This document shows positions 1-6,537 of a stretch of 8,241 nucleotides of DNA, piece by piece. A model generated the notes under the pieces. It had not been told where the DNA came from, searched no databases, and worked only from the letters and a program-made list of their open reading frames with translations. The position numbers and the translations under genes were made by a program. Source of the stretch: Moraxellaceae bacterium (lineage in GTDB: Bacteria; Pseudomonadota; Gammaproteobacteria; Pseudomonadales; Ketobacteraceae). The stretch spans positions 1-8,241 of the forward strand of contig NVVG01000178.1 of assembly GCA_002402125.1 (NCBI GenBank), read 5' to 3'. The first letter of the stretch is position 1; the number at the start of each line of letters is the position of its first letter.

Positions 1-1332
1 GTGAATGCCGTTAACGATGTACCGGTTGCCACTGGCAATACTGTTGTTGCCAGCGAAGATGTGCCACTTGTCATTAATGGCGGAGATTTCAGCTTTACCG
101 ATGTGGAAGGCGATGCCCTCGTCTCTGTTGTCATTAGTGGTTTAACCCTCAATGGCGGCACCTTAACCCACAGCGCCGGCGGTACCACCGTCACCAACGG
201 CATGACCGTGACTGCGGCTGAATTGGCCGATCTCACTTTTACCTCCGCGGCAAACGACTCAACGAACTCCAGTTTCACCTACACCGTGAATGACGCTGGA
301 CTAGGGGTAACGTCGGACACCATGAACATCACCGTGAATGCCGTTAATGATGTACCAGTCGCCACCGGCAATACCGTTATTGCTAGCGAAGATGTGCCGC
401 TAGTCATTGATGGCAGTGATTTCAGCTTTACGGATACCGAGGGCGATGCTTTGGTCTCTGTCACCATTAGTGGCCTAACCCTCAATGGCGGCACCTTAAC
501 GCACAGCGCCGGTGGTACCACTGTCACCAACGGCATGACCGTGACCGCAGCTGAACTGGTCGACCTCACCTTTACCTCGGCGGCTAACGATTCAACGAAC
601 TCCAGTTTCACCTACACCGTGAATGACGCCGGTCTAGGGATAACTTCGGACACCATGAACATTACCGTGAATGCCGTTAACGATGTACCGGTTGCCACTG
701 GTAATACGGTTGTTGCCAGCGAAGATGTACCACTCATAATCGGTGCCGGCGATTTCAACTTTACCGATGTAGAAGGCGATGCCCTGGTCTCTGTCACCAT
801 TAGTGGTTTAACCCTCAATGGCGGCACCTTAACCCACAGTGGCGGTGGCACCACTGTTACCAACGGCATCACCGTGACCGCGGCAGAGCTAGCCGATCTT
901 ACCTTCACTTCCGCCGCTAACGATTCGACCAATTCCAGTTTCACCTATACCGTTAATGACGCTGATCTTGGCGTAGCCTCCGGCACCATGAACATTACCG
1001 TGAATGCGGTGAATGACGTACCGGTCGCCACAGGCAATACCGTCATCGCTACTGAAGATATTCCGTTAGTGATTGGTGTCGGTGATTTCAACTTTACCGA
1101 TGTAGAAGGTGACGCCCTCGTCTCTGTTGTCATTAGTGGTTTAACCCTCAATGGCGGCACCTTGACCCACAGTGCTGGCGTTACCACCGTCACCAACGGC
1201 ATGACCGTGACCGCGGCTGAATTGGCCGATCTCACCTTTACCTCCGCCGCTAACGATTCCACCAATTCTAGCTTCACCTATACCGTCAATGACGCCGGTC
1301 TAGGGGCAATTTCGGGCACCATGAACATCACA
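1..1332 (+). repeat. Four tandem 333-bp cadherin-like repeat units
   Basis: Units lie at 1-333, 334-666, 667-999 and 1000-1332, all exactly 333 bp (111 codons) with no indels. They are highly similar at DNA level, with long identical stretches. Each encodes NDVPVATGNTV, an acidic FTD-EGDALVSV strand, LTLNGGTLTHS and FTYTVND. The array probably continues upstream, because the window opens exactly at a unit boundary. Units of this kind form strings of beta-sandwich domains with calcium at the linkers in large bacterial adhesins. The near-identity suggests recent duplication, and copy number is likely to vary between strains. Confidence 0.97.
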
Positions 1333-4300
1333 GTCATACCAGACGGAGGGGAAGCATCAACGACAACTATTTCTGGCAGCAGTCTAACTCCGACAACTGA
1401 CGAAACCGTTACCATAACCGTACAAGCAAAAGATGGTGGTGGCACGAACCTCGGAACAGGCGGCGATAACGTCACCCTTACAATCAATCCTCCATGTGGC
1501 ACCTGTTCTCTAGGATCAGTAATCGATAACGGGAATGGCACCTATACAGCACCACTCACTAACACGGGACTAGGTGCAGTTACCGTTGAAGGTACCATCG
1601 ACGGCCAAGCAATTCCTACGGGTGATGTGACGGCTACTTTCTCTCCTGGCGCGGCTGATGAAAACACCTCAACCATCGCAATTTCTTTAAGCCCTGTTAC
1701 TACAGATGACACTGTTACTATCACCGTTCAGGCGAAAGATCAATTCGGAAACGATTTAGTAGTATCCGGCGGCGCAGTATCACTGTCCTCAACAGGAACC
1801 GGTGCTATTGGAGTAATTTCCGATAATGCCAATGGAACGTATACCGCAACAATTACGAATATAACCGCAGAAACCGTGACAATTTCTGGAACCATCAATG
1901 GAAACATAATCGCAACGGGTAACCCTACCATTACCTTTAACCCGGGTATTCCCACTATTGCGCAAACTACCATTTCCCATTCACCAAGCACTGTTGTCGC
2001 TAATGGCGTTAACACGGCAACTGTGACGGTTCAGACTAAAGATACACAAGGTAACAACTTAACGACAGGTGGAGAAACCATTGTCATCACCGTAACGGGT
2101 AGCACTGTTGTAAGTGCTGTAGCAGACAATAGCGATGGTACTTATACAGCCACGGTGACCAATACCGTTTCAGAAAACGTTGATTTGGGCGCCACTATGA
2201 ATGGCCCAACCATTACGGCAACCGATGCCATATTGTTTACGCCAAACATTCCAACCGCTGCGCAAACAATTATTACTGCGAGCTTAATCTCTATAACTGC
2301 AGATGATATCGCGACTTCAATTATTACGGTGCAACTAAAAGATGCGCTAGATAATAATATTACTACCGGTACCGATACTATAACCTTGGCTCAAAGCGGA
2401 AGCGCAACCATTACTGCAGTGACTAACAATGGTGATGGCACCCATACTGCCACTATTAAGAGCACAGTTGCAGAAGTCGTTACCATTAATGGTACGTTAA
2501 ACGGTGACGCCATTACGGATACTGCTGACGTTACCTTTACACCGGGGGCAATGGTCATTGCGAACACCTTCGTTACCGCATCTCCAGTAGAGATAACCGC
2601 TGACGGGGTTACAGAGTCAACTGTCACGACCCAGCTTAAGGATGCCTATAACAACAATGTTTCCACCGCCGGGTTAACCGTTCTATTTTCAACGACGGGT
2701 GGCGCAATTATCGGCATAACTACTGATAATGGTAACGGTACTTACTCTGCAAAAGTCACAAACACTGTCGCTGAAGCAGTAACCATTAGTGCCACCGTTA
2801 GCGCTACCGCCACTCCTAACACAGCAGTCATTAACTTTATTCCTGGGCCGGTATCCGCTGCTCACTCGACCCTTACCGCTTCACCTTCCGTCGTTACCGC
2901 AAATGGTAGCGACATATCGTTACTCACAGTAAAAACCTATGACGTTTTCGGTAACGAGATTACCACTGGAGGCCATACGGTTGTATTAATCGACGGCAAT
3001 GACGCAAGCATTAGCCCTGTCATTGACCAGCTAGATGGCACCTACACCTTCACTATTAGCAACAGCGTTGTGCAAAGCACCGTCGTCAATGGATCAATCA
3101 ATGGCGATGCTATGACGGATAACGAAACCATTAACTTTGTTGAAGGCGGGCCTGCTGAAGTGGCAGCAAGCGATGGCCATTTCATTAGCGGCGTAGGCCC
3201 CATCGGTTCGACAATTGAAGTGCAGGATGCGGACGGCAACATCTTATGCAGCAACGTAGCCACCGATCCAATTACGGGAGAATATCACTGCCCTATTACG
3301 GAAATCCTCTCCAACGGTGAAACCCTAACGGTTGTAACCACCGACCTGGCGGGCAACACGGAAATCAGCACTACCATGGTCGATGTTGTTGATGATGATA
3401 ACGATGGCATTTCAAATGTCATTGAAGCTGTAATTTCCGACGCTGGTGGAGACAGTAATGTTCAACCAGACACAGACACTGATGGTGATGGCCTACCAGA
3501 TTATGCTGAAATCATTTTAGGCAGTGATTTCTTGGCGGTACACAGCCCAGTAATCGATGGCAACATCGATACCGATATGGATGGCATTTCTGATGCGGTG
3601 GAATACTTCTTCGACAATACCGGTGGCTCTATCGACAGTGACAGTGAAACCGATACCGATGGCGATGGCATCCCAGACGTCACCGAATTGACGGCTATCA
3701 AATCCAATTTTAATCAGGTTAATCTACCCATTGTTGATGGCGCTGGCGACGACGATGGCGATAACGTGACTAACGCTGTGGAATACTATCTATCCACCTA
3801 TTATGGGTTCAATAACATTGATGATACCTCTGACTACGATCATGACGGATACAGCGACGCCTTGGAAGTTCGATTGGCCTCTGATCCGCTGTTAGCCAAC
3901 GAGTCTGACATTGATCAAGACGGTGTGAGTGATGCAATTGAAGCGTATTTAACTGGCTCTATTAATGACGGCCTTGATACCTCACTATTGGATAGAGATA
4001 ACGATGGTCTACCGGATATTTTAGAGCTGACGCTAAGCGCTGATTTGGCCGATCCATTTTCAGCCATTAATGATGCGCTCACCGGTGATATTGATGGTGA
4101 CGGTATCACTGACGCAATTGAGTTGTACTTATCTGGCGACACCACTAGCGTTTTAGCTAACCAAGATACGGATAACGACGGCATCACCGACATTGCAGAA
4201 ATTGCACAAGGCAGCAACCCACTGGTGAATTCTACGCCGGTTGTTTGGATAAATAGCCAAGACCTAGGTAGCGGTGACGTTGATCTATTCGCCCAGCTAG

Positions 4301-5364
4301 GTGGTTATCAAGCGCCATACCCAACATTTGACTGGGACGTTTCTGCAATACTGAACGCGGAACCTAGCGCCCTCATTGTGGACACTAGCAGCCAAAATCT
4401 ATCCGTTAGTGGATTAAGCGAAGGCTTATACACTGTATCGTTAACGATTAGCAAAACGATAGCGGGCCAACTTCTATCCTCTAGCACTAGCCAGATCTTT
4501 AGTGTTTCCGAACTGGGCGTAGAAGATGATGACTCTGACGGCATCATCAATGCGTTTGATTCATCTGATGGTTTGATGGGTGCTGAAGAAAGACTTACCA
4601 CCACTATCACAGCCGATGTTCCATATGACGTGCAACTGCAATATGGTGTAGGCGTTCGTGCTGGACTCATCGCGCGCATGGGCAACAACCAGATTAGTAC
4701 TATAACTAGCGAACAGCTTGCGAACTACATCAATCAGGATTTCCCTATTACAGCCGGAGATACCAGTAAAAATACCAACATAGCGGCAACACCGAATATG
4801 TTTGATATCGATGTGGTTAATATCCCAAGTGCTGGGGATATGGTTAATGTGGTTATTCCGCTCAACAAACCACAAACGACTAGCGCTGCGGTATTACTGT
4901 TTGATCACATCACCCTTAGCTGGTTCTATATGGACACCTCCTCAACGGATAGCGTTAGCTCAGCGATGGGAAGTCCTGGTTCTTGCCCCGTACCAGGTGA
5001 TGTGAGTTATACTACTGGCTTTGTAGAAGGTGCGTATTGTTTACAACTTAACATTACCGATGGCGGCCCTAACGATAGCGACACATCAATGAATGGTGCA
5101 ATACCCATGCTGATAGGTATTGGGTCTAGCAGCCATCTAATCATTCCTACTGAGACAGTCAGTAATGAAGACATTGCTAATATTATTGGCAGTAGTGATT
5201 CGGAAGATCCGCTGGATACAAATAATATAGAAACAGAAATCGCCGCCGATGAAAGTGGTCAGGGTAGTGAGGGTGGTGGTAGCATCAATCCATTCACCCT
5301 ACTCTTGTTAACGTTGTTGTCGCTTTATGGGGTTAAGAATAGAAGGGTTAGAGTTAGTCGTTGA
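1..5364 (+). CDS. Giant multidomain surface adhesin-like protein, 3' part (5' end outside window)
   Basis: The frame is open from the first base. The GTG at position 1 is an internal Val codon of a repeat (compare 334, 667 and 1000), so the true start is upstream. Visible residues 1-1787 show, in order: four 111-residue cadherin-like repeats (1-444) with NDVP, SEDVPL and FTYTVND motifs; six ~100-residue invasin/Big_1-like Ig domains (~450-1050), most with an NGTYTA-type motif; another bacterial Ig domain (~1051-1130); ten DxDxDG calcium motifs (1131-1400); a PKD-like domain (~1413-1502); an eleventh DDDSDG motif (1509-1514); and a choice-of-anchor-U-like domain (~1520-1715) with CPVPGD, GAYCLQL and DGGPNDSD. 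The tail is GGGS, a hydrophobic stretch (1762-1778) and basic residues, as in GlyGly-CTERM proteins. Cysteines are few: C499 and C502 form a CGTC motif, with pairs also in the later Ig and anchor-U domains. The inferred role is an exported, calcium-stiffened adhesin. The ligand is unknown. Domain order is firm; adhesion is inferred. Confidence 0.93.
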   Translation: MNAVNDVPVATGNTVVASEDVPLVINGGDFSFTDVEGDALVSVVISGLTLNGGTLTHSAGGTTVTNGMTVTAAELADLTFTSAANDSTNSSFTYTVNDAGLGVTSDTMNITVNAVNDVPVATGNTVIASEDVPLVIDGSDFSFTDTEGDALVSVTISGLTLNGGTLTHSAGGTTVTNGMTVTAAELVDLTFTSAANDSTNSSFTYTVNDAGLGITSDTMNITVNAVNDVPVATGNTVVASEDVPLIIGAGDFNFTDVEGDALVSVTISGLTLNGGTLTHSGGGTTVTNGITVTAAELADLTFTSAANDSTNSSFTYTVNDADLGVASGTMNITVNAVNDVPVATGNTVIATEDIPLVIGVGDFNFTDVEGDALVSVVISGLTLNGGTLTHSAGVTTVTNGMTVTAAELADLTFTSAANDSTNSSFTYTVNDAGLGAISGTMNITVIPDGGEASTTTISGSSLTPTTDETVTITVQAKDGGGTNLGTGGDNVTLTINPPCGTCSLGSVIDNGNGTYTAPLTNTGLGAVTVEGTIDGQAIPTGDVTATFSPGAADENTSTIAISLSPVTTDDTVTITVQAKDQFGNDLVVSGGAVSLSSTGTGAIGVISDNANGTYTATITNITAETVTISGTINGNIIATGNPTITFNPGIPTIAQTTISHSPSTVVANGVNTATVTVQTKDTQGNNLTTGGETIVITVTGSTVVSAVADNSDGTYTATVTNTVSENVDLGATMNGPTITATDAILFTPNIPTAAQTIITASLISITADDIATSIITVQLKDALDNNITTGTDTITLAQSGSATITAVTNNGDGTHTATIKSTVAEVVTINGTLNGDAITDTADVTFTPGAMVIANTFVTASPVEITADGVTESTVTTQLKDAYNNNVSTAGLTVLFSTTGGAIIGITTDNGNGTYSAKVTNTVAEAVTISATVSATATPNTAVINFIPGPVSAAHSTLTASPSVVTANGSDISLLTVKTYDVFGNEITTGGHTVVLIDGNDASISPVIDQLDGTYTFTISNSVVQSTVVNGSINGDAMTDNETINFVEGGPAEVAASDGHFISGVGPIGSTIEVQDADGNILCSNVATDPITGEYHCPITEILSNGETLTVVTTDLAGNTEISTTMVDVVDDDNDGISNVIEAVISDAGGDSNVQPDTDTDGDGLPDYAEIILGSDFLAVHSPVIDGNIDTDMDGISDAVEYFFDNTGGSIDSDSETDTDGDGIPDVTELTAIKSNFNQVNLPIVDGAGDDDGDNVTNAVEYYLSTYYGFNNIDDTSDYDHDGYSDALEVRLASDPLLANESDIDQDGVSDAIEAYLTGSINDGLDTSLLDRDNDGLPDILELTLSADLADPFSAINDALTGDIDGDGITDAIELYLSGDTTSVLANQDTDNDGITDIAEIAQGSNPLVNSTPVVWINSQDLGSGDVDLFAQLGGYQAPYPTFDWDVSAILNAEPSALIVDTSSQNLSVSGLSEGLYTVSLTISKTIAGQLLSSSTSQIFSVSELGVEDDDSDGIINAFDSSDGLMGAEERLTTTITADVPYDVQLQYGVGVRAGLIARMGNNQISTITSEQLANYINQDFPITAGDTSKNTNIAATPNMFDIDVVNIPSAGDMVNVVIPLNKPQTTSAAVLLFDHITLSWFYMDTSSTDSVSSAMGSPGSCPVPGDVSYTTGFVEGAYCLQLNITDGGPNDSDTSMNGAIPMLIGIGSSSHLIIPTETVSNEDIANIIGSSDSEDPLDTNNIETEIAADESGQGSEGGGSINPFTLLLLTLLSLYGVKNRRVRVSR
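1348..3150 (+). repeat. Six diverged invasin-like (Big_1 type) Ig domain repeats within the adhesin
   Basis: About 600 residues (roughly 450-1050) divide into six units of ~100 residues. Each runs from a TxxxxSxxxxTAD/TAN-type strand through VTVQxKDxxGN and T-GG, then (D/N)NGDGTYTAT or a variant, then (T)VSGTINGxxI, and closes on an ITFxPG-like strand. This pattern matches the invasin/intimin Big_1 fold. Unlike the four 333-bp units before them, these six have diverged strongly, so they are an older array. The first unit carries the CGTC motif (C499/C502). Domain boundaries are approximate. Confidence 0.85.
3391..4200 (+). repeat. Alternating A/B array of ten DxDxDG calcium-binding motifs
   Basis: Ten aspartate-rich motifs start at nt 3391, 3475, 3568, 3652, 3748, 3832, 3907, 3991, 4087 and 4165. 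They resemble thrombospondin type-3 or EF-hand-loop repeats, in which the acidic side chains bind Ca2+. Odd-numbered (A) motifs are followed by ISNVIE, ISDAVE, VTNAVE, VSDAIE and ITDAIE. Even-numbered (B) motifs are followed mostly by LPD or IPD then E, often with a later GSDFL/ASDPL/GSNPL-like end. The A-to-B distance is 28 residues four times and 26 once, while B-to-A distances vary from 25 to 32. The repeat unit is therefore a pair of motifs, about 53-60 residues, present five times. Confidence 0.9.
5272..5361 (+). other. GlyGly-CTERM-like sorting tail of the adhesin
   Basis: The last 30 residues are a glycine cluster (GGGS, residues 1758-1761), a hydrophobic segment rich in Leu (1762-1778) and a basic end (KNRRVRVSR). 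This three-part layout is that of GlyGly-CTERM proteins, which in known systems are processed by the intramembrane protease rhombosortase and usually depend on type II secretion. No rhombosortase gene is in the window. A plain C-terminal membrane anchor is the alternative. The absence of RTX nonapeptides near the end argues against type I secretion. Confidence 0.75.
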
Positions 5365-5390
5365 GTTGATTGCAAGGTAACAAATTTTCC

Positions 5391-5536
5391 TCTCGTTCCC
5401 ATGCTCCTGCGTGGGAATACATATTGATCTAAGTCAAAACGCTAAAAAACCCCGCACTTGACAGCTTTCTATCGAAAGGTATTGTTGTAATATTTTGGGC
5501 TAGTATGCATTCCCACGCGGGAGCATGGAGACGAGA
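5391..5536. repeat. Palindromic REPIN/MITE-like element, copy 1
   Basis: Two ~32-bp arms (5391-5422 and ~5505-5536) are reverse complements with about four mismatches. Each arm is itself a hairpin. The left arm pairs TTCCCATGC (5396-5404) with GCGTGGGAA (5409-5417) around TCCT; the right arm is partly decayed (GCATGGAGA). The spacer holds a small central hairpin, CTTTC/GAAAG (5465-5469 and 5474-5478), followed by GTATTG. The element starts 26 bp after the adhesin stop, between converging genes, where it may act as a transcription or decay barrier; there is no T-tract typical of an intrinsic terminator. No open frame fills it, so it would be non-autonomous. Confidence 0.85.
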
Positions 5537-5586
5537 AAGAAGTTAGAGAAATTCGTATGATTGAAACATAATTGAAGCTGGAAGCT

Positions 5587-5616
5587 TCTCATTCCTACGC
5601 TCCCACGTGTGATATG
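5587..5616. repeat. Solo, decayed half of the same palindromic element
   Basis: This stretch matches the left arm of copy 2 (from 6258) at about 22 of 26 positions, including TCTCATTCC, ACGCTCCC and TG-GA. Its own hairpin is largely lost. It has no adjacent right arm and ends directly against the stop codon of the toxin gene (5617-5619). It could be a half left after deletion, or a marker of a recombination edge. Confidence 0.65.
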
Positions 5617-5913
5617 TTAAAAAGCTCGACGAGGGTCTCTGCGACTGTGCAAAACTCTGACAATATAAACGTGTTTGCTGTCGTAGCGGTAAAACACTAT
5701 GTGCTCCCTAGCAGGAATGGAAAATAGATTTTTTGCTGTTTCATTCCGTTGACGACCAATAACAGGGTTTTCAGCGAGCCGTGCGAATACTATTTTGATG
5801 GCTTTTAAGTATGCATTTTTTTGAGCAATGCCCCACTGCTCTTTGGTGTATAAAGCTATCTCTCGCAAATCTTCCTTAGTTTCAAGAGATGCTTTCCATG
5901 TACGCTTTGCCAC
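5617..5913 (-). CDS. parE: ParE-family toxin (RelE/ParE superfamily)
   Basis: This 98-residue protein has the normal length and motif order of ParE toxins: a helical N-terminal half with DLREIALYTKEQWG (15-28), then LAENPVIGRQR (46-56) and a C-terminal beta region with HIVFYRY (71-77) and IVRVLHSRRDP (84-94). ParE toxins classically poison DNA gyrase, while relatives of the RelE fold cleave mRNA; the target here is inferred only from the closer ParE match. The start is GTG at 5911-5913. It shares one base with the antitoxin stop (TAGTG) and follows an AAGGA Shine-Dalgarno nine bases upstream, so the two genes are translationally coupled. No disruption is visible and the toxin appears intact. 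Transcription probably comes from the antitoxin promoter. The solo half repeat abuts the stop codon. Confidence 0.92.
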   Translation of the reverse strand: MAKRTWKASLETKEDLREIALYTKEQWGIAQKNAYLKAIKIVFARLAENPVIGRQRNETAKNLFSIPAREHIVFYRYDSKHVYIVRVLHSRRDPRRAF

Positions 5914-6155
5914 TAATTTGTTTCCTTCATTAGCGCGTCAAAATCTAAATCTGCGAATTGCCCCTTTTCTATTTGTTCTAGGCCAACATCAATATCCGCT
6001 TTCAATGCTTCCAATTGTTCGAAATATTCTCGATCACTCTTTATTTTCTCTCGAATGGCTTCTCGAACCCACTCACTGGCATTGTTATAGGTGATGTCTG
6101 TAGCGACCTTTTGAGAGATATATGCCTCTAAATCTTTACCTAAGTTCAAGTTCAT
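5913..6155 (-). CDS. parD: ParD-family antitoxin (ribbon-helix-helix)
   Basis: This 80-residue protein begins with MNLNLG, a short beta strand followed by helices with YNNASEWVREAIREKI (23-38), the pattern of the ribbon-helix-helix DNA-binding fold of ParD antitoxins. The charged C-terminal half (41-80) corresponds to the segment that wraps and neutralises the toxin in this family. The ATG at 6153-6155 is well supported by GGAGG (6163-6167 on the plus strand) seven bases upstream. No other good start exists, as the next Met is near the C-terminus. It is the first gene of a two-gene operon and overlaps the toxin gene by one base, the usual antitoxin-first order. Autorepression through the 21-bp palindrome upstream is likely. 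The family assignment is strong; the cognate pairing is inferred from the overlap. Confidence 0.92.
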   Translation of the reverse strand: MNLNLGKDLEAYISQKVATDITYNNASEWVREAIREKIKSDREYFEQLEALKADIDVGLEQIEKGQFADLDFDALMKETN

Positions 6156-6175
6156 AGCCGTTCCTCCGTTTGTTC

Positions 6176-6204
6176 AGCATAACGAATAATTCAATGATTG
6201 ACAA
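6176..6204 (-). promoter_or_regulatory. Predicted sigma70 promoter of the toxin-antitoxin operon
   Basis: Read on the minus strand, TTGTCA (6199-6204) matches five of six -35 consensus bases. It is followed after exactly 17 bases by TATGCT (6176-6181), a weaker -10 box with four of six. Transcription would start a few bases before the GGAGG ribosome site, giving a leader of roughly 15-20 bases. The position, directly upstream of the antitoxin and inside a palindrome, supports it. Confidence 0.6.
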
Positions 6205-6211
6205 TCTTTGA
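6191..6211. promoter_or_regulatory. 21-bp palindrome, probable antitoxin operator
   Basis: A 21-bp inverted repeat reads TCAA, one base, GATTG, a central A, CAATC, one base, TTGA. Nine of ten symmetric pairs match. The central 11 bp (6196-6206) is a perfect inverted repeat around A6201. The predicted -35 box lies at the centre, so a bound ribbon-helix-helix antitoxin would block RNA polymerase. This is the usual autoregulation of ParD-type operons; here it is inferred from symmetry and position. Confidence 0.65.
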
Positions 6212-6257
6212 CATTTTATAGTTGATTTAGAAACATTAGCCCAACCGCTTAACTACC

Positions 6258-6400
6258 TCTCATTCCCACGCTCCCGCATGCGAATGCTCACTGAACTAAA
6301 CTAAAACACAAATACTCCTAACTGGATCATTTTGCCTCGCCAGGCAGTATTGCTATATTCTTGTTGTATATGCGTTCCCACGCGGGAGCATGGGAACGAT
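6258..6400. repeat. Palindromic REPIN/MITE-like element, copy 2
   Basis: This is a second copy of the 5391-5536 element with the same plan. The left arm (from 6258) has CATTCCCACGC, loop TCCC and GCATGCGAATG. The right arm pairs GTTCCCACGC (6374-6383) with GCATGGGAAC (6388-6397) around GGGA. The two arms are inverted relative to each other. A central hairpin TGCCT/AGGCA (6333-6337 and 6342-6346) is followed by GTATTG, at the same place as in copy 1. The left spacer also resembles copy 1 (TGAACTAAACTAAAAC against TGATCTAAGTCAAAAC). It lies upstream of the antitoxin promoter and downstream of the cyclase stop. No transposase is present in the window. Confidence 0.85.
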
Positions 6401-6537
6401 AATAAGTTCAGAGATAACCGTATTATGGAAACTCTCGTAACGCTGGGAGGAATTTATTACTGGGTATATCGAACACAATTAGATAGGAGTGATGTTTGGC
6501 AAGAACTACCAAACCAAGAATTTACTATTAATAAGAG

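Noticed and set aside
279..1277. Three similar ~110-codon open frames on the minus strand, repeated every 333 bp
   Set aside because: They are antisense shadows of the tandem repeat units. They repeat only because the plus-strand coding repeat does, have no ribosome sites, and translate to low-complexity V/S/P-rich sequence.
5574..5588. GAAGC/GCTTC hairpin downstream of the toxin gene, as a terminator
   Set aside because: The 5-bp stem is weak and lacks a following T-run in the direction of the toxin transcript.
5391..6400. The repeated palindromes as a CRISPR array or integron attC sites
   Set aside because: The copies are ~860 bp apart with no regular spacers, the arms are inverted rather than direct, and no integrase or cas gene is present. 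A REPIN/MITE-like family fits better.
6494..6514. GTTTGG/CCAAAC inverted repeat just past the cyclase stop, as a terminator
   Set aside because: The stem is only 6 bp with a 9-base loop and no T-tract follows it on the minus strand.
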